From Fluviicola sp. (lineage in GTDB: Bacteria > Bacteroidota > Bacteroidia > Flavobacteriales_D > Crocinitomicaceae): 64,000 nucleotides of DNA. Below, one piece after another: positions 7,003 through 16,056 of this stretch. Numbering within the stretch: position 1 is the first letter of the stretch; each line of letters opens with the position of its first letter. A model generated the notes under the pieces. The model saw only the letters and a list, made by a program, of their open reading frames with translations. It had not been told where the DNA came from and made no database searches. The translations under genes were made by a program, and so were the position numbers. The stretch lies in the NCBI GenBank assembly GCA_029866325.1, contig JARWZO010000011.1, positions 31,847-95,846 on the forward strand, in the 5' to 3' direction.

Positions 7003-8213
7003 TGCGCTTGCTTTACGCCATTGGAATGGGAGGTTTGTACTGCTTGATGTGGTGCGCTTCACTTTTCAATGCCAAAGCCCGCAAGTGGATCGTTGGACGT
7101 AAAACTCCCATTACTGATTTTAAACTCCCCGAAAACAAACATACCGTTTGGTTTCATTGCGCTTCATTGGGCGAATTCGATCAGGGATTGCCGGTGATGT
7201 TTGCCTACAAAGAACGATTTCCCGATGCTTTTTTAGTGGTGACGTTTTTCAGTCCGTCGGGAATGGAATTTTATAACAAGCGTCAGCATTGCGTCGATTT
7301 AGCTTGTTATCTTCCGTTGGATACCGCTTCCAACGCCCGGAAATTCATAACGCATTTCAAACCAAAAGATGTGTTTTTTGTGAAATACGAATTTTGGTAC
7401 AACCATCTGTTGGCAGCCAAACGTTCGGGTGCGCGCATTTACGGTGTAAGTAGTTTATTTCGTCCCACGCACCGGTTTTTCAAATGGTACGGCGGTTTTT
7501 TCAGATCAGCCTTGCGGTTGTTCGATCATTTTTACGTGCAGGATCAACGTTCCAAAGATCTGCTGGACGGTATCGGAATTCATCAAACAACACTTTCAGG
7601 CGATACACGCTACGACCGCATGATTGCTGTGCGTGATAAAGGTGATTCGAATGAGATTTTAGCCGATTTCACACACGAGAAACCAACCTTGATTTTGGGA
7701 AGCTCTTGGCCTATTGATGAAGAAGTGTTGTTGACATCGCTGCTTGTATTGCGTGAGAAGATGAACATTATTATTGCTCCGCACGACATCTCAGAGCAAC
7801 ACGTTTCAGCTATTTCGGCCCTTTTTGGTGATGAGGTAGTTCGTTATACGACTTATGTGTCTTCACCGCAAAATCGGGTTCTTATTTTAGACACCATCGG
7901 GCAGTTGACCGCGGCTTATCGCTACGCAACCATTGCCTATATCGGTGGTGGATTTACAGGTAAATTGCACAATATTCTTGAGCCCGGAGCTTTCGGTATT
8001 CCGGTTATTTTCGGTCCGAAACACGAACGTTTCCCGGAAGCGCAATTGTTTTTAGATCGGAAAGTAGCGCTTGAAGTTACCGATTCAAATCAACTGGAAG
8101 GATTGGTTGATCAGTTGTTGGAACGGAAAACGGAAATTTCGGGTGAGTTACAGCTGATTTTTGAAGAGAATAGTGGTGCCGCAAAAAAGGTGGTGGCTGG
8201 GATTGAGGATTGA
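7002..8213 (+). CDS. waaA: 3-deoxy-D-manno-octulosonic acid transferase
   Basis: WaaA (KdtA) transfers Kdo from CMP-Kdo to lipid IV-A at the inner membrane, making the Kdo-lipid A core. The 403-residue protein starts with a hydrophobic anchor (LLYAIGMGGLYCLMWC). It then shows the family blocks: WFHCASLGEF with the catalytic Glu region, VTFFSPSGMEFY, KYEFWYN, GDTRYDR, LILGSSW, IIAPHD and the C-terminal GGGFTGKLHNILEPGAFG followed by PVIFGPKHERFPEA. I chose the ATG overlapping the upstream stop; the frame is open 51 bases further upstream but that part overlaps the preceding gene. Length is normal for the family. Confidence 0.95.
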   Translation: MRLLYAIGMGGLYCLMWCASLFNAKARKWIVGRKTPITDFKLPENKHTVWFHCASLGEFDQGLPVMFAYKERFPDAFLVVTFFSPSGMEFYNKRQHCVDLACYLPLDTASNARKFITHFKPKDVFFVKYEFWYNHLLAAKRSGARIYGVSSLFRPTHRFFKWYGGFFRSALRLFDHFYVQDQRSKDLLDGIGIHQTTLSGDTRYDRMIAVRDKGDSNEILADFTHEKPTLILGSSWPIDEEVLLTSLLVLREKMNIIIAPHDISEQHVSAISALFGDEVVRYTTYVSSPQNRVLILDTIGQLTAAYRYATIAYIGGGFTGKLHNILEPGAFGIPVIFGPKHERFPEAQLFLDRKVALEVTDSNQLEGLVDQLLERKTEISGELQLIFEENSGAAKKVVAGIED

Positions 8214-8272
8214 TTACCATAAGATTTTTGTGATTATTTTAGTTTGACTAAAATAGTGTTTGCAAATTTTAA

Positions 8273-8292
8273 TGTTCGTAATATTGCGAACA
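8273..8292. repeat. Hairpin of the GTTCGTAATATTGCGAA family, copy 1
   Basis: TGTTCG (8273-8278) pairs with CGAACA (8287-8292) around TAATATTG. The same core sequence recurs near 30031 and 46595. It lies between the convergent waaA and esterase genes, followed by four GCAAATT words, and may terminate transcription. Confidence 0.5.
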
Positions 8293-8338
8293 CTCAAAGT
8301 TGCAAATTCGCAAATTTCATCCGCAAATTTCGCTCCGA

Positions 8339-9175
8339 CTATTTTTCCTCAGTAACCTTCCATATCCACTCAAACGCATTCTCCACCCCGTGATGCAAAA
8401 TGGTTCCGTGATCTTCTTTCGGTAAATAATCATAGGTGTAATGCACGTTTTTCTGTCCTGTTTTTTGGAGAGCTTTTCCAATGTTTTTAGCCCCGCTTAC
8501 CATTTCTTTTCCTTCATCACCAACAGAAATGTACACATTCATCGGTGTTTCAGGAAGTTTTAACGGTTGTTTTAGCAGCGATCCATTGTCCCACCAAAGG
8601 CTAGGACTCACGATGCAATAATTTTGAAATAACTCCGGTTTTTTGAACAGCACTTCAGTCGCAAACAACCCTGCCAATGACTGACCGATCAGGGTTTTGG
8701 TTCCGTTTGTTTTGTAATTCTTCTCAATGAAAGGCTGTAAATCCCTTTCGATATACGACATGAACTGTTCTGAACCACCGCCAATTGAATAAGTGTTCGG
8801 GTAACCGTCGAGCCATTTCGGCCATGTAGCATTGGGTGATGGTTTATACGTCATATCATGCGTGCGATTGGTACTGATAATACCCACCAAAATAGATGGT
8901 TGTAGGTAATTGACCCATGAAAAACTGTAAAATTGTACCAAGCCCGCGATGTGGATAAAATCTTCGTCAACTGCACCATCTAGTAGGTAAATGACCGGAT
9001 AAGTAGCCGCTGAATCCGGATTGTAGCCATCAGGTAAATAGATGTTTACGGCCATTTTACCTCCGAATACTGAAGAAGGAATACTGTCTTTAAATCCAAG
9101 TGTAATGACCTCTTTTTGCGCGGAAGCAGAAGTTATTCCAAAGAGTAAAAAAACGATAGAGAAAGCCTGTTTCAT
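8339..9175 (-). CDS. Secreted alpha/beta hydrolase of the esterase D / enterochelin-esterase type
   Basis: The 278-residue protein has a signal peptide MKQAFSIVFLLF to SASAQ. It then has an esterase fold: YLLDGAVDED near the oxyanion region, the nucleophile elbow GQSLAG (Ser), a late Asp in SVGDEG and a His in KEDHGT, giving a Ser-Asp-His triad. Relatives cleave esters of siderophores, S-formylglutathione or plant-wall feruloyl groups, and the substrate here is unknown. The frame is open to 9220, but a TACATTTG promoter box lies at 9209-9216, inside that extension, so the start at 9175 is preferred. It stands as a single gene. Confidence 0.8.
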   Translation of the reverse strand: MKQAFSIVFLLFGITSASAQKEVITLGFKDSIPSSVFGGKMAVNIYLPDGYNPDSAATYPVIYLLDGAVDEDFIHIAGLVQFYSFSWVNYLQPSILVGIISTNRTHDMTYKPSPNATWPKWLDGYPNTYSIGGGSEQFMSYIERDLQPFIEKNYKTNGTKTLIGQSLAGLFATEVLFKKPELFQNYCIVSPSLWWDNGSLLKQPLKLPETPMNVYISVGDEGKEMVSGAKNIGKALQKTGQKNVHYTYDYLPKEDHGTILHHGVENAFEWIWKVTEEK

Positions 9176-9208
9176 ATAAAAATGTGTTTGAAAGAAACAT
9201 TTAATTCT

Positions 9209-9216
9209 CAAATGTA
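9209..9216 (-). promoter_or_regulatory. -7 box TACATTTG of the esterase gene
   Basis: It is an exact TAnnTTTG match on the minus strand, 33 bases upstream of the ATG at 9175. It decides between two possible starts. Confidence 0.45.
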
Positions 9217-9307
9217 GCAAAAGGATGTGCGGGTAGTTTCTGCAACCATCAAATACCGTATTAATCCCCGTTGGCGAATTATAAGAAGCGTTGTTTTGGA
9301 AAACACG

Positions 9308-10159
9308 TCATCGTTGATGAGCGAATAACCAATCGGTGTTTTTGAACGGAAGCTTGTGCTGAATGAATTTTTTAGCCAACTCCTTCGCTTGAATGCGACC
9401 TTCTTTTGAAAGCAAATCTTTGATATCCAGCCGGATTACTATGTTGAATTGATCGCGCAAAGACAGATCGAAAAACCCGGCTGCTTCATAAAAAACGGGG
9501 TGCTGTGCAAACAATCGACTGCGCAATTCTTCGGGAGATAATTCAACCAACGGATCGCTGAGCAATTCAATTTCGGTTCCCAATTGCAGCAAAATCAAGG
9601 TTTCATCGAGCCAATGTTGCCCTTCTGGTGAAAGGTGATTGCGAATAACAAGGCTGAATCGCTCTACGTATTTATCACCGTAATTCGAATAATAATCGGG
9701 AACCACCGACTTGTTTTTAGAAATAGCGCACCGCACGCGGAAATCAGTTTCACGCCATTTATAATAAGCTGTAGTGCCAAAAAGCGAATCAGGGGCGGGA
9801 GTAGGAACAGGAAAATTACCGGTATAGAAATCAGCCATTTCGTCAATGCATCGAATGATAAACGTTTCCTTTCCGGTGTGATCGACCAAAACATGCCACA
9901 TACAATCGGGTTCGTTGATCGATTCAGGAAGCGGTTTATAACACAATTGACACGAAACAATTTCTCCTTTTTCGTTCAGTTGATTTACCAAACGATAATA
10001 CTTTAGGTTCTCATCAAAGAGCGGTTGTTCTTTCAGGCACGCTGAGTCTTTCGACTCTTGTAAAAATACATCCTGAGCACTTGCAGACAGATATATGAAA
10101 ACAAACAATCCCGGCAGGAAAGTATAAAATAAAAAGTACCGGAGAATTTGTTGTTTCAT
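9308..10159 (-). CDS. Secreted protein of unknown function
   Basis: This 283-residue protein begins with a membrane-crossing signal segment ending SASAQD. The mature part contains two Cys pairs: CQLC near residue 70 and single Cys at DSAC and PDCMW. It has a mixed alpha/beta composition with a helix-rich end (ELAKKFIQHKLPF). I recognise no family. A PDSLF-type and a WLDETLILLQ segment may be useful search seeds. A promoter box lies only seven bases upstream of the ATG. It stands alone between the esterase and LOG-family genes. Confidence 0.55.
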   Translation of the reverse strand: MKQQILRYFLFYTFLPGLFVFIYLSASAQDVFLQESKDSACLKEQPLFDENLKYYRLVNQLNEKGEIVSCQLCYKPLPESINEPDCMWHVLVDHTGKETFIIRCIDEMADFYTGNFPVPTPAPDSLFGTTAYYKWRETDFRVRCAISKNKSVVPDYYSNYGDKYVERFSLVIRNHLSPEGQHWLDETLILLQLGTEIELLSDPLVELSPEELRSRLFAQHPVFYEAAGFFDLSLRDQFNIVIRLDIKDLLSKEGRIQAKELAKKFIQHKLPFKNTDWLFAHQR

Positions 10160-10166
10160 GGTTGTT

Positions 10167-10174
10167 CAAAGATA
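10167..10174 (-). promoter_or_regulatory. -7 box TATCTTTG close to the start codon
   Basis: It is an exact TAnnTTTG match with seven bases between its last G and the ATG at 10159. Transcription would begin at or next to the start codon, giving a nearly leaderless message. Confidence 0.45.
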
Positions 10175-10241
10175 GGCTATCGTTCTATAAATGAAGGCTT
10201 TTCTTTGAAACAAACGAACGGTGATTTGGTTTAAGAAACAA

Positions 10242-10290
10242 AGGTGGCTTAAAAGTAATAATCTGCGTCGTTATCACTTTTAAGCCACCT
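10242..10290. terminator. Strong 15-bp hairpin after the LOG-family gene
   Basis: AGGTGGCTTAAAAGT (10242-10256) and its exact inverse (10276-10290) enclose 19 bases, with four further pairs possible inside. It lies about 60 bases downstream of the minus-strand gene at 10353 and upstream of the next. It is followed on that strand by CTTTGTTTC rather than a pure U-tract, so terminator is likely but not certain. Confidence 0.5.
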
Positions 10291-10352
10291 CAATGTTTTA
10301 TCCAAGAATGAAACTCTTTATCTTTAAGAAATCCCTGTTGATAATATACTGA

Positions 10353-11036
10353 CTAGAAATTCGGCGTCAAGTCGTGGGTTTTGTAGAAATCTTCAATGTA
10401 TTTCACCGCTTCATCAGCCGTATCCACTACTTTGAGGTAATTCAAATCGCTTTCGGAAATGTTGTTTTCTTTTTCCAGCATGGCGCGTTTCACCCAATCA
10501 ACCAATCCGTCCCAATAATCGTGACTGATCAATACAACCGGGCGTTTGTTGATTTTTTTGGTTTGAATCAGCGTGATTGCTTCGAATAATTCATCCAACG
10601 TACCGAAACCGCCGGGCATGATGATAAAGCCTTGCGAATATTTCACGAAAATCACCTTCCGCACAAAGAAGTAATTAAACTCGAGGTTGTGCTCCGGATC
10701 GATGTACGGATTGTAGTTTTGCTCAAACGGCAAATCGATGTTTAGTCCAACTGAACGACCGCCACCTTGCTTCGCACCTTTATTTCCGGCTTCCATGATT
10801 CCGGGACCACCACCGGTGATGACACCAAACCCGGCTTTGGCCAGTTTTTCACCGACTTCAACGGCTTGTTCGTAATACGGATTTTCTTCTTTTGTTCTGG
10901 CAGAACCGAAGATGGACACACACGGTCCTATTTTCGCCATACGTTCGTAGCCCTCTACAAACTCTGACATGATTTTAAAAATGGCCCAGCTATCGTTGGT
11001 TTTTATTTCGTTCCAATCTTTTTGAAATGCGTTCAT
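10353..11036 (-). CDS. LOG-family Rossmann protein (TIGR00730), nucleotide phosphoribohydrolase type
   Basis: The 227-residue protein carries the lysine-decarboxylase-like LOG motif PGGFGTLDELFE with its catalytic Arg/Glu environment. It also has an SIFGSARTKEENPYY start to the Rossmann fold and GVITGGGPGIMEAGNKGA for nucleotide binding. Proteins of this family cleave the N-glycosidic bond of nucleoside 5'-monophosphates (cytokinin-type ribotides in plants, or adenosine/purine monophosphates in bacteria). It is cytosolic, without a signal peptide. The former label lysine decarboxylase is misleading because no PLP site is present. It is a single gene with a hairpin downstream. Confidence 0.9.
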   Translation of the reverse strand: MNAFQKDWNEIKTNDSWAIFKIMSEFVEGYERMAKIGPCVSIFGSARTKEENPYYEQAVEVGEKLAKAGFGVITGGGPGIMEAGNKGAKQGGGRSVGLNIDLPFEQNYNPYIDPEHNLEFNYFFVRKVIFVKYSQGFIIMPGGFGTLDELFEAITLIQTKKINKRPVVLISHDYWDGLVDWVKRAMLEKENNISESDLNYLKVVDTADEAVKYIEDFYKTHDLTPNF

Positions 11037-11289
11037 GTATGTTGTATTGTTAAAACTGTCTTTTTAAGTTGATTGGTTATTGTAAAACTACCAAGCCCAC
11101 TAAAATAGGTAGTCTAAGGGTTTCTAACGGTTAAGAAACGGATAAATTGTAAACGTTCAGGGGTTTATAACTCGACTAAAAGGATTTATTACTAACGTTT
11201 TTGTACTTACTTTTTTTAGAGATTGTAAAAAACCAAAAAGTCCCTCCGTTTTCACGAAAGAACTTTCCAGTTTAAAATTGTAACTCATT

Positions 11290-14200
11290 CTACTTTATTA
11301 CCTCTACCCGTTTGTTCACGATCTGTGTATCGGTTTTAATGCGCAATACATACATTCCCGCTTGCGTGTCTACCGGAATACCTATCTGACAATTGCCGAT
11401 TCCCGTATAACAGGCGACACTTTTTCCGTTGACATCATAAAGTTGCATCTCTGCCGCTTTAGGAGTTTGAATACTCAAAACACCACCTGCTTTCACCGGA
11501 TTCGGAAATACGGAGATGGAAGTGATTTCTGACGTTGCTACCGAAAGATCACTTCCGATGTTGATGTTATCAATGTACATCGCGTTACCATAATAACCGT
11601 GATTTCGGAAAACGATTTGCAGGTTGTTTTCGCCGATGTATGCAGATAAATTCACTGTGTCTGTTCGCCACTGTGCTGCTGTAGGCACAAATAGCTCTTG
11701 GAAATCGGGCGAGGTCGATAAATCGGTTCCGCCTTTGTAATACAATTCATTGTATGTTGCTCCACAATCGGTAGAAACCAAAATAGAAAGCGTGTCTGAA
11801 TTGACAGTTCCCCAACGTGCGTAGGCAACATCAAAGAATAGGTTTAATTCAGTGATCGGGCCGCTTGCATCCAATGGAATAACCATATCATCGGTAGTAC
11901 CTTCGCCGTAAATATTGTAGTTGTCGAAAACAGCCGATTGATTGGAATTTCCAAAACCACCTGCCGCTACCGAAAGCGACCATTGACCACCATTGTCTTC
12001 ATTGTTCAAGCTCCAACCGTTTGGCAGGAAATTTCCTTGAAAACTTTCACTCAACGGTGCAAAAGGAATGGCATAATAATCCAAATTGACGTAAATACTA
12101 TCGGTATCCGTGTTTCCGTTTGCGTCAGTGATTTCCAAAACGGCTAAATGTGTTCCGGCTGTGGTAAACAATACAGCAGGATTGCGATCAGTAGAACTTG
12201 CCGGACTTCCCGTAGGAAAGTTCCATTGCCACGAAGCATTGGTGTGATTCATGAACGAATAATCATCAAAATAAAATGAATCGACACTGCAGACTGCGGT
12301 TTGCTGTAGTTTATCAACCGTAATTCGCGCAATCACCGCTGTTGGAGCTTCGTTCAACGCACTTTCCCAGATTCCTTTTCCGTAGGTCGCTAAACGCATT
12401 TTTCCATCGCGGTAAAACGGGCGAAGGATATTTCCTGACGTATAAGTTGGTAATCCTGCGTTGTCAATTTGCCAGTTATTGGTGTTGTTTCGGTAGTAAA
12501 CGGCTCTGTTCGTAGCGGCATAAATTCCACCGTCGGTTCCGGCCACGTGCGACAAACTTTGAACGCTTTCGTTGTTGAGTGTTGAAGAAGTGATATTCGA
12601 CCACGAGGCACCGCCATCAACGGTTTTAAATACTTTGTTTCCGTTCGAGCCACTCGGATAAGCGATCCAAAGGTTGTTTTCATCCGCCGGATTGATCGCC
12701 AATAACATGCGCGAACTGTTTCCATTTGGAATGGTCAAGCTGTTCCAGGTTTGTCCGCCGTCGGTTGTTTTCCAAAGCGTTCCGGTAGAACCCGACGACG
12801 GTTGTTGATGCAAGTAAATCACATCCGGATTGCTGGAAGAAACCTCTATATAGGTGATTTTGGCATTTGCAACAGCTCCGAAAGTGTGGAGCAAGTTAAA
12901 TGATCCTCCGGCATCGGTGGTTTTCCATATAGAATGCTCATTTCCGATGTAAGCAATGCTGTAGCAATTGGGATGAAACTCCATTTCGCTCGATTCTGCT
13001 GCCCAATAACTCTCGTTAGGAGACATTCCGAAAGGCGCACTTCCAATCGGGTCGTTGAGGTTCACCGGGATGATTTGTCCGCTGATATCCGAGAAATAGG
13101 TTTTGCGGTTGTTCCCCGGATTCACGTATCCGGTTGAAGCTTCGCCTCCACCAAGCTCAAGGAAGTTTCCATCGCCATAATCTTCAGAATAAGCGAGGTT
13201 TCCATTGTGGTACAAACCGCCAACAAGCACATCCAAATTCCAGCCACTGCCAAATCCCCAATAGTCTGATCCGTGAACACCACTCATGGTAAAAGTTGGT
13301 TGTGTATTGAAAAAGTCAGCCGAACGGTAAATTCCACCATCGGTTGAAATCCATGCTTCGGTTCCCAACATTCGGAAATCCTGGTTGTCAACGTGCATGT
13401 TAATAGGGCCGCCTATATAACCCGAAACACCTGCAAATGTTGCTCCACCATCGGTTGACCGGTAAACGTTCAATCCCCCGACTAAAATTTCATCGGCATC
13501 GGTAGCAGAGGCCATCAAGGCACAATTGTAAAATCCTTGGTGGTATTGCCAGCTCGGACTTCCAATAGCTAAATTCATGTGGTTGGCATCGTAAGGTCCG
13601 CCCGCAGGGCCATTTGGTAACGTCCAAGAAGTTCCGCCATCGTTACTGCGATATACGCCTATGTATCCGGTGTCACCCGTTTTTGATTCCCCGATGAGGT
13701 ACGCATAAACGCGGTTCGGATCGGCGGGAGTAACAGCTAATCTGGCGCCTCCGTCATTTCGTCCGGCATCGGTAGAGTAGTGCCAACCGGTTGATTGGAT
13801 GGTCCAGGTTGCTCCCGAATCGGTAGAACGATAAAACTCGCACAAATCGTCGTTCGGATTATTGCGCACCAAATAAAGAGTTGCAGCGTTGGTAACGTTT
13901 GCTTTTACATCCCAACAAGCTACGTTGACCAATTGCGTCCAGTTGGTTCCGCCGTCTATAGAACGGTACAATCCTTTGTCGGTTGCGGCAATCACGATTT
14001 GGTCATTGGCAGGATTGATGAGGATTTCATTCACTCCGAAGTTTGATTCCGGAAGCACATTGGTCCAGTTGTTACCACCATCTGTCGAGCGAAAAACGCC
14101 ATTGTTTCCACCCGCAAATACAATGTTCGGATTGGAAAAATGCACTTCAACGGATGTTACCCCGCTTCCGAAGTCGAGTGTTGCCGAAACGCAATTCCAA

Positions 14201-14703
14201 TTGACTCCGTTATCGGAACTTTTATACACTTCACCCGGTTCTGTACCGCAATACATCACGGCCGGTGTGCCCAAACATTGATCAAAGGAATACACATTGG
14301 TTTGTCCGGAACCTCCTGTTCCACCTTCCTGATAGTTGGTAATAGGACCAATGACCGACCAATTTGAGTTTTTTTCGAGTGATTGTTTTGCCAGGTATTC
14401 CTGTTGAATTGCCTGAAGTTCGTCTGCGGCAGGAGTAACCACAAAACCATTTGCATCCACCCGATTTACAATGGATCTTTTCCAGCGTTTGTAGTATTGC
14501 GTGTGGTAATTTTTGACGAATGTTTGTTGCTGGTAATAGGCTTTGTAAAGCGCATCGACCTCAAACACATTGGGGTTTTCGCCGTACATTTTTTTGGCCC
14601 AAAGCGGCAAAGATTGAATCTCGACCTGCGATGGTTTCTGAAGGTTTTGCGCATAACTATTTACCAATAGCATGCACAGGAAAAGGGAGAGGAGATGTTT
14701 CAT
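11290..14703 (-). CDS. Large T9SS-exported protein with BNR/sortilin-type repeats and PKD domain
   Basis: This 1137-residue protein has a signal peptide MKHLLSLFLCMLL to NSYAQ. At least nine Asp-box-like motifs of the form S/T-x-D-G-G-x-x-W/F follow (for example STDGGNNWTN, SIDGGTNWTQ, TTDGGQTWNS, TVDGGASWSN), indicating one or two beta-propellers as in sortilin/Vps10 and glycosidase-like photosystem-stability-type proteins. A PKD-like domain follows (WQWNFPTGSP with DRNPAVLF). Next is a MAM- or jelly-roll-like block with SLNNEDNGGQWSL, and a final T9SS type A sorting domain (SVFPNPVKAGG to KRVEVIK). I chose the start at the signal peptide; the frame is open 165 bases further upstream. It is predicted to be an adhesive or carbohydrate-binding surface protein. 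Confidence 0.85.
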   Translation of the reverse strand: MKHLLSLFLCMLLVNSYAQNLQKPSQVEIQSLPLWAKKMYGENPNVFEVDALYKAYYQQQTFVKNYHTQYYKRWKRSIVNRVDANGFVVTPAADELQAIQQEYLAKQSLEKNSNWSVIGPITNYQEGGTGGSGQTNVYSFDQCLGTPAVMYCGTEPGEVYKSSDNGVNWNCVSATLDFGSGVTSVEVHFSNPNIVFAGGNNGVFRSTDGGNNWTNVLPESNFGVNEILINPANDQIVIAATDKGLYRSIDGGTNWTQLVNVACWDVKANVTNAATLYLVRNNPNDDLCEFYRSTDSGATWTIQSTGWHYSTDAGRNDGGARLAVTPADPNRVYAYLIGESKTGDTGYIGVYRSNDGGTSWTLPNGPAGGPYDANHMNLAIGSPSWQYHQGFYNCALMASATDADEILVGGLNVYRSTDGGATFAGVSGYIGGPINMHVDNQDFRMLGTEAWISTDGGIYRSADFFNTQPTFTMSGVHGSDYWGFGSGWNLDVLVGGLYHNGNLAYSEDYGDGNFLELGGGEASTGYVNPGNNRKTYFSDISGQIIPVNLNDPIGSAPFGMSPNESYWAAESSEMEFHPNCYSIAYIGNEHSIWKTTDAGGSFNLLHTFGAVANAKITYIEVSSSNPDVIYLHQQPSSGSTGTLWKTTDGGQTWNSLTIPNGNSSRMLLAINPADENNLWIAYPSGSNGNKVFKTVDGGASWSNITSSTLNNESVQSLSHVAGTDGGIYAATNRAVYYRNNTNNWQIDNAGLPTYTSGNILRPFYRDGKMRLATYGKGIWESALNEAPTAVIARITVDKLQQTAVCSVDSFYFDDYSFMNHTNASWQWNFPTGSPASSTDRNPAVLFTTAGTHLAVLEITDANGNTDTDSIYVNLDYYAIPFAPLSESFQGNFLPNGWSLNNEDNGGQWSLSVAAGGFGNSNQSAVFDNYNIYGEGTTDDMVIPLDASGPITELNLFFDVAYARWGTVNSDTLSILVSTDCGATYNELYYKGGTDLSTSPDFQELFVPTAAQWRTDTVNLSAYIGENNLQIVFRNHGYYGNAMYIDNINIGSDLSVATSEITSISVFPNPVKAGGVLSIQTPKAAEMQLYDVNGKSVACYTGIGNCQIGIPVDTQAGMYVLRIKTDTQIVNKRVEVIK

Positions 14704-14898
14704 AAAAGTGTAGTTTACTGCGCTAATATAACGATTTAGCAACTCAAAAACTACCGGTTTATACCTGCTTAACCGACCATAATTATTGGTTTCTTGGAAA
14801 GCTAATCTACAATATTTTTGTAGTCGAAAAGATGGCTGTAGAAATAGTGCTAATTTTAACCTTTCCAAATTGAACTAGTTCAACGAATTGCAACATCT

Positions 14899-15381
14899 AT
14901 GATTATCACAACACAACTCACCCAACAAGACTACATCCGCATCAGTTTTTTTCTGCAATTTCGAAAACTAACGGTGTTGTTTGTGATGAGCGCAATTGTT
15001 GTATGGCTAATCGTTTATCTGATCATGAACTTGCAGTCTGCCGACGGAAAACTCTTCAACCTCATTCCTATTTCGATTGGTTTGGCGGTAATTCCGTTGA
15101 TGACCTACCTGACAGCAAAGCGCAATTATAAAGCCGTTTCCCGCATCGGTGAAACCATCGAATACTACGTGAAAAAAGACGGCATTACTTTGCAAGGCGA
15201 ATCATTTACCACCGATTATAAGTGGAATGAATTGTACAGAGTGAGTAAAAACAAACATTTTGTAATGATTTGGCAAACGCCAAGGGTGGCTAATTTTATT
15301 CCTAGACGTGCTGTTTCGGAGGTTCAATTGGCGGAGTTGAAACGGGTATTGGATAAGCAGTTGGTGGGGAATGGGTTGTAG
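14899..15381 (+). CDS. YcxB-like two-helix membrane protein
   Basis: The 160-residue protein has two transmembrane helices at about residues 25-45 and 53-72, followed by a soluble domain. That domain contains YYVKKDGITLQGES, TDYKWNELYRVSKNKHFVMIW and FIPRRAVSE, the pattern of the YcxB-like family (PH-like fold after a membrane hairpin). The function of the family is unknown. Its stop is 15 bases before the ATG of the next gene, so the two form an operon. Confidence 0.7.
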   Translation: MIITTQLTQQDYIRISFFLQFRKLTVLFVMSAIVVWLIVYLIMNLQSADGKLFNLIPISIGLAVIPLMTYLTAKRNYKAVSRIGETIEYYVKKDGITLQGESFTTDYKWNELYRVSKNKHFVMIWQTPRVANFIPRRAVSEVQLAELKRVLDKQLVGNGL

Positions 15382-15396
15382 GTCAATTGAATTCTG

Positions 15397-16056
15397 ATGG
15401 GATTAGGACGAAGAGAATTTTTGAAATTAGTATCGCTTGCATTAGTGGGTACCACAATGGATCCTTTGGAAAGTTTCAAGATTCATGATGATTATTATAT
15501 CAATAAGAAACTCGGTTTATTGTTTGAAAAACCAGCTGATTGGGGTTATATTTCAGTTGCTGATTTCGGAAAACTGAAGGAAAAACAAGTGCTTGGAAAT
15601 GACACTATTGATCAAGAAGAATTGTGGGAAACGCTGGGCGAACCTGCTTGTATGATCACCAAGTATTGGATCGACACACCTGAAAACAAAGGCGTTTTTT
15701 CTCCGACTATTCAAGTTTGGGTAAACCACAAATCAGAGTTTGATGATATTCCCCATTCTTCATTTGAAGAATTTGTGGAACTTTCAGGTGAAGGAACAAG
15801 CTATTTTTTGGATGATTTCACCATTTTGGAAAAGAAGCCAATGTACTTGCAATTCGGGCAACCGTTTTACGAACGCACTTCGACTTATACCTTTAACCAT
15901 GTTGATCTGAGTGTACCGGTTAAGGTTGTATTAAACTTGCTTGCTATTGAACACAATAACTTCTATTACTTCATCAATTTTCATGAATGCCCGGAACAGA
16001 ATCAGCTGGCAACAGAAGAATTTGATAAGTTTAAAAAGTCGATTCGAATGGTTTAA
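15397..16056 (+). CDS. Putative Tat-exported protein of unknown function
   Basis: The 219-residue protein starts MGLGRREFLKLVSLALVG, with a twin-arginine motif (RREFLKL) followed by a short hydrophobic stretch, a likely Tat signal. The rest has acidic and aromatic residues (DYYINKKLGLLFEKPADWGY, FYYFINFHECPEQ) and no cofactor motif I recognise. Tat export of a small protein with no visible cofactor is unusual, so the cofactor, if any, is unknown. It shares the four bases TTAA (16053-16056) with the stop of the convergent uvrA. Confidence 0.6.
   Translation: MGLGRREFLKLVSLALVGTTMDPLESFKIHDDYYINKKLGLLFEKPADWGYISVADFGKLKEKQVLGNDTIDQEELWETLGEPACMITKYWIDTPENKGVFSPTIQVWVNHKSEFDDIPHSSFEEFVELSGEGTSYFLDDFTILEKKPMYLQFGQPFYERTSTYTFNHVDLSVPVKVVLNLLAIEHNNFYYFINFHECPEQNQLATEEFDKFKKSIRMV

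Noticed and set aside
10353..11036. Lysine decarboxylase
   Set aside because: The LOG motif PGGFGTLDE marks a phosphoribohydrolase and no PLP-binding site is present.
11290..14703. True sialidase
   Set aside because: Asp-box-like repeats are present, but no catalytic Arg triad or Tyr/Glu arrangement is evident. A sortilin-like propeller is more likely.
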